Origin: Volvox africanus
Lineage: Eukaryota > Chlorophyta > Chlorophyceae > Chlamydomonadales > Volvocaceae
Assembly: GCA_030268105.1 (NCBI GenBank)
Contig: BSDZ01000094.1
Location: 5,614,501 to 5,678,500, forward strand
DNA length: 64,000 nucleotides
Direction of reading: 5' to 3'
Below, piece by piece: positions 12,856-25,031 of this stretch (the stretch's first letter is position 1; each line of letters begins with the position of its first letter). The position numbers were made by a program, and so were the translations under genes. The notes beneath the pieces were generated by a model. The model saw only the letters and a list, made by a program, of their open reading frames with translations. It ran no database searches and was not told where the DNA came from.

Positions 12856-15783
12856 TTAGGCGTGGCCAAGAATGAGCGGCTGACGGCCTTGGCTGGACGA
12901 GAACGAGGCGGCTGCAGCGGGCTTGGCCTGCTGCAGCTGCTGTTGCGCTTGCTGAGCCGCCTGCGAGAGCGGCACAGATAGGGCATGGGATAAGGGATGA
13001 TGTGAGAGATTAATGCGACGTCTCGTGGAATGAACCCATGGCCGCGTCCGGGGTATTGCCCACCTCCTTTTCCTTCTTATCCGCGTCTTGCCGCGCCTGG
13101 TGTGCCCTCCGGAGCGTAGTGGATATCTCTCGGGCCGCCGCACGCAGCTGATCCATGTCGAAGTGCGCCGCCACGAAGGGATTGCCCAATCTTGACAGGT
13201 TGACCAGGTCAAGCAGCGACGAAGCGTGCGTGGACGCCGGCTCCGCTGGCACGCGGTTGCGGGTGGCGGGGGAAGAGAGAACAGAGGAAGGACACACATA
13301 CACATACACACATGCGCGTGTCAATCCTCAGAGTGTCATTATGTTCGGCATGTTACCGCAATAAAGTTTGCGAGGTCTCATTCACTTTTGAACCCGCCCT
13401 TTCCGATCGCACGTAACGCTGCTTGGATCTAAACTAGGTACCCCTTCCCCTTCCCCTTCCCCTTCCCGCGCTGAGCTTAGCCTAGCTTAGCTGAGTGAGC
13501 TTGGCTGAGCTCCCTCCCTCCCTTAGCTAACAAATTCCGCATCTCACCCTCTTCGCACAGAGAAGCCATGACGCCGCTGCAGCCCGCTGCCAGACACTCA
13601 AGCACCGTAGCGTGCGCCAAGCCGTAGCCCGCGGTGACATGCACCAGCAGCACCCCGCTACCCGCTGTCGCCAATGCTGTGCCGCCGCCGCCAGCCTGCT
13701 GCTGCGGCTCGGTCCATCCGGTTGAGTCCATGACGGAGCGTACGGCTGCTACGTACGGCGCCGCCTCAAACGGGAAGTGACCGGCTGGATGCAAATGTCA
13801 CGAAATAGCAGAGCGTCGAACGGGCGAGCGCCGCGGACTCAGGAAATCAGAGCTCGGCAAAAGGGGATCCGGCTAACGGTTGACGTAAAAAGTGCGACAA
13901 GGTAACGAAATCGTACACGCTGACGACATGATGACCGCTCCAGATCGCTCCAGATGCATCGGGATTTAGAAAGATGGGGATGGAAGGACTACCTGATGAT
14001 TTATACGATGTTAGTGTCCCAGGTAAGCCTCAAGTGGGGAGCTTCAAATTCGCATCCAATTTGTTACTTACACGCCGGCTCGTGGATCAAGATCCCCTGG
14101 GGCCTTACGCAAGGGTCCAGACGGCCAAGGTACTCCACGACCTCGAGAACTCGTTGCGGGGCCGCCTGCGGCGCCGCAGTACAAATGAGGTATCAACAAC
14201 CCGCATAAGCATCACCGATCGCTGCAGCAAGTAGAGACCCCAAAGTAAACACCCAAATCGCCGACCCCACATCTGCACGCCCGATGTTCCCTCCCTGCAG
14301 CCTTCCCCCCCACGACCTGCCTGCATGGCGATTGCAAAGTCCCTCAGATGCACGAAGCTGGCGGGGGGCGTGGAGCGGCCCGCGAACAAATTGGCCGCCA
14401 CCCACCTGCATCGCATCACATTGCATCGCATGAGTGCTACATCAACCTGACTGGCTAAGAAGGGCTAATTGACAGTCTGCTGCTGCCACTTTCACCTGCG
14501 TAATGACGTGTTGCAGTGACTGTGACTGTGACCGCGAGTGATGCAACAACGTGCGCAATATATTAAGTCTGGATGAAAAACCCGAAGTTATCTTAACAAG
14601 CTTACTGAAGGCTGTTTCGATGAGGAACTTAATTACGCACAAGGTGGCGCCTTTCGCGTTGGACCGCAATGGCGTAGGGTTGGTGCTGGTGCTTGTGCTT
14701 GTGCTGGTGCTGGTGCTTAGGGTTCCGCTCTGTGGCATTTAAATGTAATATTATGTCAGGGTTAGCATAAGCTGCTGCTGCTACAGCCGTTGGTACTGCT
14801 CGTCCTCACCTGCAGCGGCTTTCCACGAGCGCGCAAAAGTCCTCCGTTGAATACCTGGCAGCAGCAGCAATAGGAGTAGCAGCAGCAGCAGCAGCAGTAG
14901 CAGTAGCAGTATGGTAAGAGGCGGGACTTGGTGAGAACGAGAATGACACAGTTGTGAGGCACGCACGATCACAGAAACCAGAACTGATAGACTCCACCTT
15001 CGTCAGAGAGATGAACCGCTGTTCGCTAACGGCCGGATGGACCCCAGTCGTACCTTTGCATTGCCATTCCTGATAGATGGCCGCCCTCATATAGTTGCAC
15101 TGTCGTACCTGACTCCCTTTGGTGCTATGGATTGGTGCTTTCACGCAAAAGACAATCGGCTTCCCAGAGGCCTCGACAACATCAAGAGCACATGCGCATT
15201 CCTGCCATCCGCAAAGCGCCTTCGCTTCCCCCAATATATTCAACAAACAGCACATCGCCAACAGCATTCGTCGTGCAAATCTCGATTCCCCTTACTTGTT
15301 CCAGTTGATGTACGGTGCCGCCAGGTCACACTCTAGGATCGCGTTCTGAATCCCAAATTGGATCATCTTCGCCAACCCGAAGGGCAGGTCCTGGCGAAGG
15401 GCGATGGAAGGCAGATAGCGCATAACGCCGGGGAGGAAGTTAACCATGCATACGCCACGCTTCATACACTCCTGAACAACTTGACAGGGCAGGTCAACCT
15501 TCATGAGACTGAAATCTTGCAAGAGGTCGCAGCCCCACATAAAAAGTCAAACTGGACGATTGAGAACGCGACCCAGATGGCTGCCACAGCAGACCAGTGG
15601 CCTTGCTAAGTCCATACCTTCGAATTTATTCCCGACCCGCGGCCCACGCACGCTGGGCAGCCCGGAACGTCTTTCCGTTGTGAACATTCCCCTTACCTGT
15701 CCTGGCAGATCGCTGCCGTTTGCGTCAAAAAGCTCTGAGAACGCAAAGCAGTGTTCATCAATGAGCTTCTGCGATCGCATCGC
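12856..15783 (-). CDS. HMGL / isopropylmalate-synthase-like TIM-barrel protein (5' end unresolved)
   Basis: Six exons chain in phase on the minus strand: 15783-15697, 15508-15296, 14405-14317, 13784-13548, 13245-13064, 12960-12856 (stop TAA). The reading runs through CMVNFLPGVMRYLPSIALRQ, ECDLAAPYINW, PASFVHLRDFAIAMQ, then GVLLVHVTAGYGLAHATVL followed by ECLAAGCSGVMASLCEE, then THASSLLDLVNLSRLGNPFV and a basic/Gln-rich coiled tail ending QPLILGHA. The pattern LxHVTxGxGLAxA...LxAGCxGV...CEEG is how HMG-CoA-lyase/isopropylmalate-synthase barrels read around strands 6-8, which is the basis for the call. The usual H-x-H metal pair of that superfamily is not obvious (HVT where HxH is expected), so catalytic activity is doubtful. 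Exon 15783-15697 is the least certain because another frame is also open there. The gene probably continues upstream; the exon at 16715-16430 may belong to it. Confidence 0.5.
13439..13468. repeat. (CCCCTT)n microsatellite in intron
   Basis: About five CCCCTT units, inside the intron between two exons of the HMGL-like gene. Confidence 0.7.
14672..14722. repeat. (GTGCTT/GTGCTG)n hexamer repeat
   Basis: About eight GTGCTG/GTGCTT units in an intron of the HMGL-like gene. Confidence 0.75.
14860..14910. repeat. (AGC/AGT)n trinucleotide repeat
   Basis: Imperfect AGCAGCAGT repeat in an intron of the HMGL-like gene. It yields poly-Leu and poly-Cys antisense frames that are not genes. Confidence 0.8.
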
Positions 15784-16429
15784 CTGTTGAGCGCGGCAGA
15801 GGGCGCGAAGGAGTCGAGGAGGCAGGGCAGGATAGGATACACCTTCTTTCTGAACTTATATTATGTTATGAGCAACATCTACTTAGCGGCAGGTAGCCAT
15901 AACGAAGGGCGGTGACGGCTTTCTTAGGCTACATTCGCGTACATTCGCGTAAAAGATCGTAAACATAAATTTGGTAACATCAGAGCAGATAGCGATGTTT
16001 ATGACAAACAGGAGGCCGCGATTTAACAAAAAATGTTCATTCCACACATTCTGCCAACCTCGGGGTGAGATGCATTCATTTAATGCAGGAAAAACAGTTG
16101 GCACCTGAACAGGGCAAAACTCTGCTTGCCTGGAGGAACTTCAGGTCCGGAGTCCTCTCCTTTACGAATGAAGCCAAAATAATATTATTCAATCCTGTGA
16201 GGGAGAAAGGCGTTCGTCAGTACGGGGTCTTAGAAATTATTAACCAAACTAGGAAAATCCACCCTCGCAATGCTGCGAGCTTCGTAGAGCTGGGCCTGGT
16301 TGCATGTAGTTAAAGTTATTCATATAATGCCGCATGGCAATAGAACGCCTTGTCGCATGCCTTTTATTCCGATACCGTAACGCTTCTTAACCGCCACCTC
16401 CTCAACGCTAAACGCGCCTGACCACTTAC

Positions 16430-16715
16430 CACACTGGGTGAGGAGCTTGAAGGCTTCCACTTTGTCCTCCACAGATTCCTGTCCAGTGGACAAGCACTCT
16501 ACTAGTGTGGCGTCAATGCAGAATGGATTGAGACCCGCCAGGCGCTCCTCACGGGCTTTGCGGGCCTCATCTGCAGCCTTTAGCCGCGCAAGCTGTTGTT
16601 CCACAACACTGGATCGTAAGGAGGAACTATCTCCACTGCTCTGCATTCCTGCAGTCCCATCCGCGCTAGAGTGCCGCCTGGCTAATGACCCAAACTTTAC
16701 AAGGACATTCTTCAT
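16430..16715 (-). CDS. Probable first exon of a minus-strand gene, possibly the HMGL-like one
   Basis: An ATG at 16715 opens a 286-nt exon ending at donor TGTG|GTAAGTGG. It reads MKNVLVKFGSLARRHSS, then a Ser-rich linker, then a charged helix (QQLARLKAADEARKAREERL), and AGLNPFCIDATLVECLSTGQ before ESVEDKVEAFKLLTQC. The basic start with few acidic residues could be an organelle-targeting peptide. No family is recognised. It ends one base into a codon, whereas the next recognisable exon (15783) needs two bases, so either an exon between them is missing or this is a separate gene. Confidence 0.45.
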
Positions 16716-17608
16716 TTTGAAAGCCCGCTCAAGCAAGTATTTTAAGACTTTGTAAATATATCGGAAAATATGTTCCTGAAGGCATAGAGCAGAGCTTCTG
16801 CTGCCATAAAGATTTCGCAAAATATTGTACGCCAGCCACGTCAGACTTCCGGAGATTATCGTAGGTAACCCTCCCACAGATTTGCATCATTGAACTTATG
16901 TCCTACACGACCTATTATAAAAGTGTGGCAAAATAATGGGAATGTCCTTCTGCGAGCTCCAATCCCCGCAGGTGCCCGCGCACAGCAGGTACCGGAACGT
17001 CCCAAAGTGCACTTGAAAGCTTGAAAGCTTTAAAAGGTCTCATATATATTTGAGACCTAATCTCAGCATCTGCCCCAATAACAAACTCACAGAAACGCCA
17101 TGCTTCTAAGTAATACGAAACGGGACAATTGGCGACCGGACCCGGCGATATACAATTCGCGACGCTTTCTTCAGAGGCGAGAGTTCGATCTGTGCAGCCG
17201 CCATGTGCTTGAAAAAATCAACTGACCATCCCAAAAACAAAAACTTTCTTAAAAACATTTCCCTCCTAACATTTCCCTCATACCACAAGCCCAGCAACTA
17301 ACACTCATCCATTTAGACCAGCGCCGTATCGCTTTGCGACGGGGCCCTCCTCCCTACGACCACTGGTTCGCCCGAGTCCAAGGCAGCGGAAATCAACCAA
17401 CATAACACAACCCTCTAACACAACATATACATCATTGAGCCATTCTGCATTTGCCTCGTCCGTTTCAGCCGAAACTTCTCTTCCTTCGCATCTTCCGCTT
17501 TTACGATCTCACCTATATTGCGATCATAATGCGACAACGGCGTATGCTTCTCACCCAGACGGCCCCCAAAAGCGGTAACTGACTTGCCGATGAACGACTC
17601 AGAGCCTC
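16716..17608. other. Intergenic stretch
   Basis: No recognisable gene. A minus-strand frame continues from the F-box gene to 17415 only because of the frameshift described for that gene. The rest holds short frames without motifs. Confidence 0.35.
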
Positions 17609-20186
17609 TCAGAGCTCGTAGGTGTAGTGCGGGAGGTGACTGGGTCGTTGCGGATGCGGTCGCGCCAGATCCGCCACCCAGTTCTCGCAGCCATCGTAGG
17701 GGAAATGGCGGAAGCTGGCTCCGCAGCGGTTGCATCCCCACACGTGGCAGTTCTCGATCAAATGATCACCTCCCAGAATCAGCCTGATTTTAGGGGGTTG
17801 GGGTTTTATTAGGGTTTGGGACGGGGTATTGTGGGAAGATAAAACGAGTTAGCGCAGTCAAAGCGATATCGCGATCGGGGGATGGTGGGAAGCAGGGTGT
17901 AGCGGCAGGTGGTGGTAGTTGTAAACGGGTTTAAAAATGCAATGGGAAGACGTGCGTCGTGGGCAGCCGGAAGGACGGGGTGGACGAAAGCGTCTAGATA
18001 TTACTCCCTCAGAGCAGGCCCATAGCACAGGCAAAAGCATAGCAGCTGGACCTCATTGCTGCGCCGTGCGGTCGTACGAATGTGGGCCGCTGGCATTAAC
18101 GCTTAGGATGATGCCAACCAACCTGCGCTCCCGCATCCCCTCCATAAGCTTAGGCGATGGGAAGCCGTAGACGATAGGCACAATCGAGCCACCGCCACAG
18201 CGAGGGCACCTGAGTGATTTCAGAAAGGACATTTGTCTCTGGTACAGCGATCGAAAGGCACTGCCTGGTTCTGGCTGCAACGGCACGAAGCCGCCATCGG
18301 CGCGGCCTCCACCCACTGCCGTCGTCACCGCCATGGCGGCACCGGACCTCTCGCAAGTAGCGCCTGTGGCTCCACCAGTCGTGGGCGCTGCTGCAGTCGC
18401 CACCGCCGCCGTCAAAGCTGTGATATGCCCGCCGCCGCCGCCGCCACCATGCACATCTGCATGTCTCCCCGCATCAGCAGTGCTACCACTGCGGTGGTGG
18501 CAGATCACACGTTCATGCTGCGAAACGTCCTCCTCCGCGCCGCCGTAAACGCCGCCGCCGCAGCGGACAACGTCACTGTCCCAACCCTGCTGCAGCGTCC
18601 TCAACGCCTGGCCTTCCGCTTCCGCTACTAAGTTAACACCTAGCTGCTGCTGCTGCTGCTTCTGCTGCTGAAGAGGAGGAGCGGAAAGAGCAGGACTGGG
18701 GCCCCACCTGTCGCTGGCGGGTAGGGATGAGTTGCCGGAGAGGTCACCGCCCGCCGTGCCCTCCGAAACCACCTGACATCGACCCGGTGGCCCCGCGCAT
18801 CTGCCAGCCACTGGGTTACTGCTACTCCTACTGCTACTGCTACTGCTGCCATCCCTTACACCGCACGCTCCAAGACGGGAAGGTTCTTGTACATCTGCGC
18901 CGAGATCTGGAACTGGATCCACTGATGAATCCGAAACGAGTGTCTCATTTGACTGTTGGTGCTGGTGCTGGTGCTGGCACCTCGGTGGCCCGGACCGCCA
19001 CTGGAGCAGTAGCGACGGCAAACCCCACGCAGCTGCCTCCCCTCCTGCTCCAGCCGCACCTGACGGCGCTAATCCTGTCCCCGGCATTGCCGAACCTCTG
19101 CCACCACCACCACCACCACCACCACCACCGCCAGCTGCTGCTGCTACTGCCGCTGCTCCCCCGGCAGTCACAGCCGATGTGGCTGCCTCCGCTCCCGCCA
19201 ATGGCCCCGATCTCAATCCAAATCCAAACCCCAGCCCCGCCCCCTCCCCAGTTCCCAAAGCCTGCCCCGTCCCCATCAGGCCCAAGTGGGGCTCCGTCGG
19301 GAATACCACTCTGCCCCAGCGACTGGCGTAAAGCGCGGACCAGAGCGACTCGGAGGAGGCTGCCTGTAGGGATATGCGGGTATCAGGTATGAGAAAAGCT
19401 GACCGATTGACCACATAGGATGTGGACAGGGGAGGCATGCCCCCTCTGCACGACCGCGCGGGTTACTCCTTGGATTTGATTTTCGCATTATGAACCGCTT
19501 CCTTAAAACACACATTCCTTCGGGTTAACCCCAGCCCCCTCGTTGCACCACCACCAACAACAACTAGAACAGCAACAGCAACAACACTTTCCTAGAAGTC
19601 ATTGGAAACATTTTTCGGATTCTAGTTTAAATAAAGTTGGTGGTCTGCGAATTGGAGCAGAAGTAAGATCCAATATATGAAGTTCATTCGGATCAAGAAT
19701 AGCGAAGGATTACCCGCACACTACCCGGGAACGCCCCTGGGGGCAAAACACCCACGAATCGGGCCCTCCCTTCAGCCCGTTGCTCCCTTCCCCTGCCCGC
19801 TGAGTCTCCAGGTACGCACCAAGGACATGGCCCTGCTGGCCATCGCCGCAGCGCACAGAGAGCGGTAGTCCAGGTGACGGAACACCGCCTCCAACAAAGA
19901 CACCGGCAGTGAGTCCAAGCCGGGCGCACCCAAGCAGCTGCAGCTGCAGCCGCTGCCGCTGCAGCCGCTGCCGCTGCCTCCATCACCTGCACCGACCGAC
20001 TCTGTCGATATCTCAGCTGCGGTGGACTTTGAACGATCAAGCCGTCCCTCCAAGCAGTCCGTGATGACGGAGCTCGGTGGTTCCCGGGGGCCACCGGGCA
20101 GCAGCAGGTCTGACTCAGCGTCGGCATCCGTTATGGCTGTTGCAATGCCAGTGGCGGTAGGGGACATGCTGCTGGAGGGTAAATTC

Positions 20187-20261
<75 letters not shown>

Positions 20262-20755
20262 CTGGCGGGCCTCGACGGCCGAAAGTCTTCCTGGCCCGGA
20301 GTAGATGACGTCATCACGTCGCGCAAGTAGCTGTTAACTTTGGGAGTTGCAAAGAGCATCAAGAGGGAGGACGCAGCGGCGGATTGGGCAAGCTCATGGG
20401 GGATCGGAAGCTGTGCGGCCCCTAGCCAGGCGGCGCGCACGAGGATTGGCACCCTTCGGAGCCCTAACCTCCCCGTGTCCCCGGGGCCCTATGTGAAGCT
20501 CCATGCCCCGTGTCGCGGTGCTAGAGAGATTGCCTGCGTTGCTCTCGAGCAATCTCCCCAGCTCTTAAAACCCACAACAAACAAACGGAACCCAAATGGC
20601 GTTACCCATTTCACAATTGTTCAAGCCGTATAGAGCCCACCTGCCCAGTGCGTTTTCCCACGAGCGCTGCGGATTTGGAACAGCAGTTTCCCCGGATCCG
20701 CCCCCGGACCCAGCTTGGCGCGGAGCTCAGTCACCAGCGCCTGTTCATTGGGGAC
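17609..20755 (-). CDS. F-box protein with C-terminal zinc ribbon (frameshifted last exon)
   Basis: Exons 20755-20641, 20463-19816, 19359-18123 and 17784-17609 join in phase up to the last one. Exon 1 reads NEQALVTELRAKLGPGADPG; exon 2 LRRVPILVRAAWLGAAQ, poly-Thr/Ala, then an F-box, LDSLPVSLLEAVFRHLDYRS; exon 3 opens SSESLWSALYASRWG, the usual segment after an F-box. A ~350-residue low-complexity linker (Gly, Gln, Ser, Ala runs) leads to CPRCGGGSIVPIVYGFPSPK, matched in exon 4 by a second Cys pair, HVWGCNRCG, then FPYDGC and a stop. CxxC + PIVYGxPSP + GG + CxxC is the layout of a zinc-ribbon domain. F-box proteins are substrate receptors of SCF ubiquitin ligases. In exon 4 the parts either side of an A-run at 17760-17763 are in different frames, so the gene is broken by one base or the assembly is wrong there. 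The 5' end may extend beyond 20755. Confidence 0.7.
20207..20262. repeat. (GCT)n and (CGT)n runs inside the F-box coding exon
   Basis: About nine GCT triplets followed by about nine CGT-type triplets. On the coding (minus) strand they give consecutive Thr and Ala runs in exon 2 of the F-box gene. Confidence 0.8.
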
Positions 20756-21616
20756 CTACGGGCAGAGCAAAAAACGGAAAACAAGGGGAAAGAGGGGAAG
20801 GCGAGGGGGAGGGGGATTAAAGTGTGATGACGATGAAAACCGAGATCCAAACTTGGCAACCTAGGGCGTGCGACAATGGGGTGGGGTAAGGGGCGAAGCG
20901 GCGAACCGTACGGCGGGGATACAGCCAAACCCCAAGAGCGATTTCGCACCCTGTTTTACAAGCAAGTCTTTCAACCCTCACTTCAAAGCGCGTTACCCCG
21001 AAGTATGTCCATGCATGCGTGCGCGGTGGGTTACGGTCACGGGGAAGGGGGACGTACACCGCAGTAGGTACGACTGAGCTGGACGGGGCGGCTGAGACTT
21101 ATGGATTATGAAAGAAGTGACACGCGGGGTGCAAGGCAGGGTAATATTTATGGTGGCGTCCTGGTGTCGGAAAGCGCACCTGAGCAGGGTCCCGGTTTAT
21201 GAGTGCCGCTAATTTGGCTTCCTGACCAAACATCGTAATTTTGTTAATATGAACTGTCAGAACAATACAAGGAAATGCGAACACTGCTAGAGGCGTGTGC
21301 GTGTACCCCTGTGCCTACTTCAAGGCTTTGAGCCTTCTTGGAGTATTAGACATGAAAAGTAGTGTACTATGTAAAGAAGAATATGCAGAAAAAGCTGAAT
21401 ACATAGTGCAGTGCACGTTTTGTGCATAATGATAGTCTATTCATCTTGCCAGCTCTAAATTAACGGCAGAACAACAACGACCATTATAAAGTTGCATTTT
21501 CATCAAAGTTTCAAAGTTCATAACGCAATTGACATTTACAACCAGTGCTAAGCTCGTTAACTTCCACTGGAGATTTTTCCCGAGTCCAAAATCTGGCTTG
21601 AGTTGCGCGTTTTGCT
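20756..21616. other. Intergenic stretch between divergent genes
   Basis: Separates the F-box gene (-) and the Nudix gene (+). It may hold the 5' exon of the F-box gene and both promoters. I see no recognisable protein or RNA gene; the first half is G-rich, the second half AT-richer. Confidence 0.35.
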
Positions 21617-24600
21617 ATGCTCTTACCAAACATCTTACGCCTGAGAGCATTGCAACCTCTTTACCGGCCGAAGTCGGTTCCCCGTTCACAGCGACCTGTC
21701 ACCGGTGGCAACCCGGGTACCCGCATAAGTGTGGTTGCCAGCGCAATGGCGGGACTGGGTCAAGTGCCCGATGCCTACCCACATGGACTTAAAACTTTGA
21801 CGCCAGGTGGAGTGCGTTGTGCGGATGGGCTCCGGTCTTTCAGTTTTACTGTATGTCCCACGATAGATGCGTCCCATGCGTCGTGCTCGTCCCATGCGGG
21901 GTATTCCCTAGTTGCCATGTTGAGCTTTTTCCGTCATTTCCCAGATCCCTCATTTCCCATCTCTCTGCTCTCCCCCCCTTCTCCTTCCTGCCCCATGGCC
22001 GTGGGTTCTCTGTGTAACGGCCAAGCCCCAGCCTGACACCCCAACTGTTCACTGTCATCTGTCGCTACAGTCGTTACGTCCTGCAACCAGGTCCCCATAC
22101 CTTCAACCCCGATCAGACCCCACGGCTCCATTTGCTCCGCTCATGCTCCGAAACCAGTTGTGACCCTTCCCCCGCCCAGGGAACACGATCGTTGAAGCTC
22201 TGAAACTACTGGGTCCCGGATTCCGCCTCGTGCCATTGGACGAGAATTCGCCGTACATCAGACCCAAGTCAGCGCTGTACGATTTCAACGGTACGACTTT
22301 ACAGGTCTCGTTGAAGCGGTTGGTCATAATAGTGAGCTCTAGGGAGGTACTGATTTGGGTCGCTGTGTTGCCTCAACCAACCAACCAATCAATCAAGAGG
22401 AGGGGAATATGATATTCTCGCGAGGAGCCTCCGCATCTCCCTCCGCACCTCCCTCCGCACCTCCCTCCGCACCTTCCTCTTCGGCGAGCCCTGCTTGCGC
22501 CTGATTCGGGAAAGCCACGAATCTGGTCGCCACTCTGGACGTGTCATTGACATTTCGGTTACTTTATCTGTACGACGTAGTTAAAAAACGCAACCGAACC
22601 CAGTACGGATCATGGTGGTTGTGGAAGGGGCAGCGGTCCTCGCATCACAAACGGATTACCGGAATGTCAGCCGACGGGTATCGTATCTTGGCGCCGGTGC
22701 CTGTCCTACAATCAGCTTTACGCAAACGCACTGGTCTCGTACTCCATGACAGGCAAGGAGCGGCGGTGGGATGTGGTTGAGAGCCATGCAAGCGTGGGCG
22801 TGGTGCTGTACCATCGGGATCTGGATGCGTTTCTGATCGTACGGCAGTTTAGGTAAGCCATGAGCCAACTGGGCCCCAGCTGCTGTCCCCAATTCCGCCT
22901 CTTAGCGCCGCACCGCTTTAAGCTGATGTTGGAGAACCCCCCTTCGGACTCCCTCTGTTCCCTACCGCCATACACACCAATCCAAGCTATCCTGCGCTAT
23001 CCTGCGCGTTTACATCAAGGGATCAGAAACTGTCCGCGAGTGGCGCAGCAAACAAACAGTAGTGGCATTAACTTTCCACAGTTATCTGTACCGTTGGTAG
23101 CCGCCGTACAGATGCGCTGGGTTCTGTCTTCTCTGCTCCCTCCCCGCCGCCAGGCCTGCAGTGTATGCGAGCTTGCTGCGGGAAGCGGAGGCGGCTGGGC
23201 GCTCCCCGCCACCTTTTAAATCTGGTAGGTGCCTTTCTGGGGGCTGCATAGGGGACCCCGGGGCCTTAGAGTTCATGGGTGCGGTCCGTCCTCTCATCTC
23301 ACATCTCACGTTCTTTTACATGACGTACTCGGGGGAGGGGAGGGGCCGAAGCTGGCACCCGAGCTGCTACGTGCGAGGGTAAGCAGTGCAGCTTGTCGAA
23401 GTACCAGAGTATGCAAGGGGGTGAGGTTGTCGAAGTACCAGAGTATGCAAGGGGGTGAGGTGCAGGCCTGGGGACGGGCAGCAAGGGCTGGCGCTTCAGA
23501 GGGGCTTAGTGCCTTGAGCAGAGGCGTTATCACTTCGCATCTGCTGCGGCCTGACACCGACACCCCTGCCTCTGTGTTTTGTTGGTATGCGTGTTGCTCT
23601 CACCTCACGTCCCCACCCTCTCACCCTGCTCACCGCTTCGGAAATCGGTAATGTACGGCTGTACAAACTTTATCTGACGTGGCGGACGGCGGCGGATATC
23701 GCCTAAACGTTTTCGACAGCCTTTACGTACGAGCTGTGTGCGGGGCTGATTGACAAGTCCAAGTCAAATGCCGAGATCTGCCAGGAGGTACGACATGCTG
23801 ATTTGATATACATCACGCAAAGCGGGAGTTGTGACCCTCCGCTGAGCTGTTGTGATGGTGTGGATGTCCGGAAATTGGTCATGCCAAGGCTACTAATTGC
23901 CGGTATTGCTAACGGACCTCCAACCGCTAACCGCCGGTACTGCCAACCCCTCAACTTGGACCGGTACCCGCATTATTATGATACCTTTCTTTTGAGAATA
24001 CGGTGCTGCTCTCGTTAGGGAGCTGACAGTGAGTTGTGCCCGCCCGTAAGGAGAGGAAGTTGTGATGGTTGTGGTGATGATGACTGTTCCTCGAGGCAAG
24101 CCGCCCCTCCGACACTGCACATGAACCTCTCTGCCCTGCAATAAGTTTCGTAATTATTTCGTATTTATACGATAGCTGGGACGAGAGCTGTTGAACCTTT
24201 TTTCTCTGACCTACGATACCAACACCCGTTGCACCAAAACTCGACTGAGCTACCAACGTGGCATTTGCATGTATCAGGCCCCAAACCCTCCGATTGCATT
24301 CTCGCTTCCCCCGACCCCGTTTGGACGAGCAGGAGATTTTGGAGGAGTGCGGGTTCTCAGTGCCCTTGGAGGCTATCCGGGAAGTCGGGGTCGGCATCGC
24401 CTCTGCGGGTACACAGGGGGCCCCGCACATCATGTACTACGCAGAGGTACGGCAGCAGCACGACTGGCGTCCCGTGGAGCAAGAAGATGCGATAGAGGAG
24501 GAGGAGGGGAGGGGGGGTTACTTAGTTGAAGTAGTAAACACCACGCCGTCTCGTCACGCATCCCGACTTCCTTCGAAGAGGGGGATCCCGCCCCGCCCCG

Positions 24601-24997
24601 TAATTCGGAACCGCCTCTCCACCGCATATCGCCAAAAGACTGCGTTTGTTCGCTTCGCTGCTCGTCTCTCTTTCTCTCTATCCCTCTGCTCTTGTGACGG
24701 TCATCCTTCACGATGTCATGCGGGACATGAAGACCGCTGAAATGTATTTCGAACGTATCTAACTCCATGTGGCAAAGTCCATGTGGCAATGCCGCTTTCT
24801 GAGACTTCACTCGACGTCATCATCATCAAGCAGGTCTCTCCTGTACCTTCCCCATTGCTCAACACGACGACCTCCAAACACTAACCGCCGGATATTCTCC
24901 GATTTCGTTTTCGTACTGGCTGTTGTGCTGCGTTCTGATGCTCAGCTGTTGAAACGGACTGGCCTGACACCCCCCAACATACACACACATCGCCCTG

Positions 24998-25031
<34 letters not shown>

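Noticed and set aside
14112..14190. Minus-strand exon candidate AAPQRVLEVVEYLGRLDP
   Set aside because: Good splice-like borders, but its phase does not fit the exons on either side, which join to each other without it.
13974..14234. Plus-strand 86-codon frame starting MGMEGLPDDLYDVSVPG
   Set aside because: Reads like protein but is isolated and lies in an intron of the minus-strand HMGL-like gene; no partner exons on the + strand were found. Kept out for lack of context.
18727..19392. 221-codon frame on the + strand
   Set aside because: Low-complexity antisense of the F-box linker (poly-His/Leu/Pro from triplet repeats); no motif and the minus strand has conserved domains.
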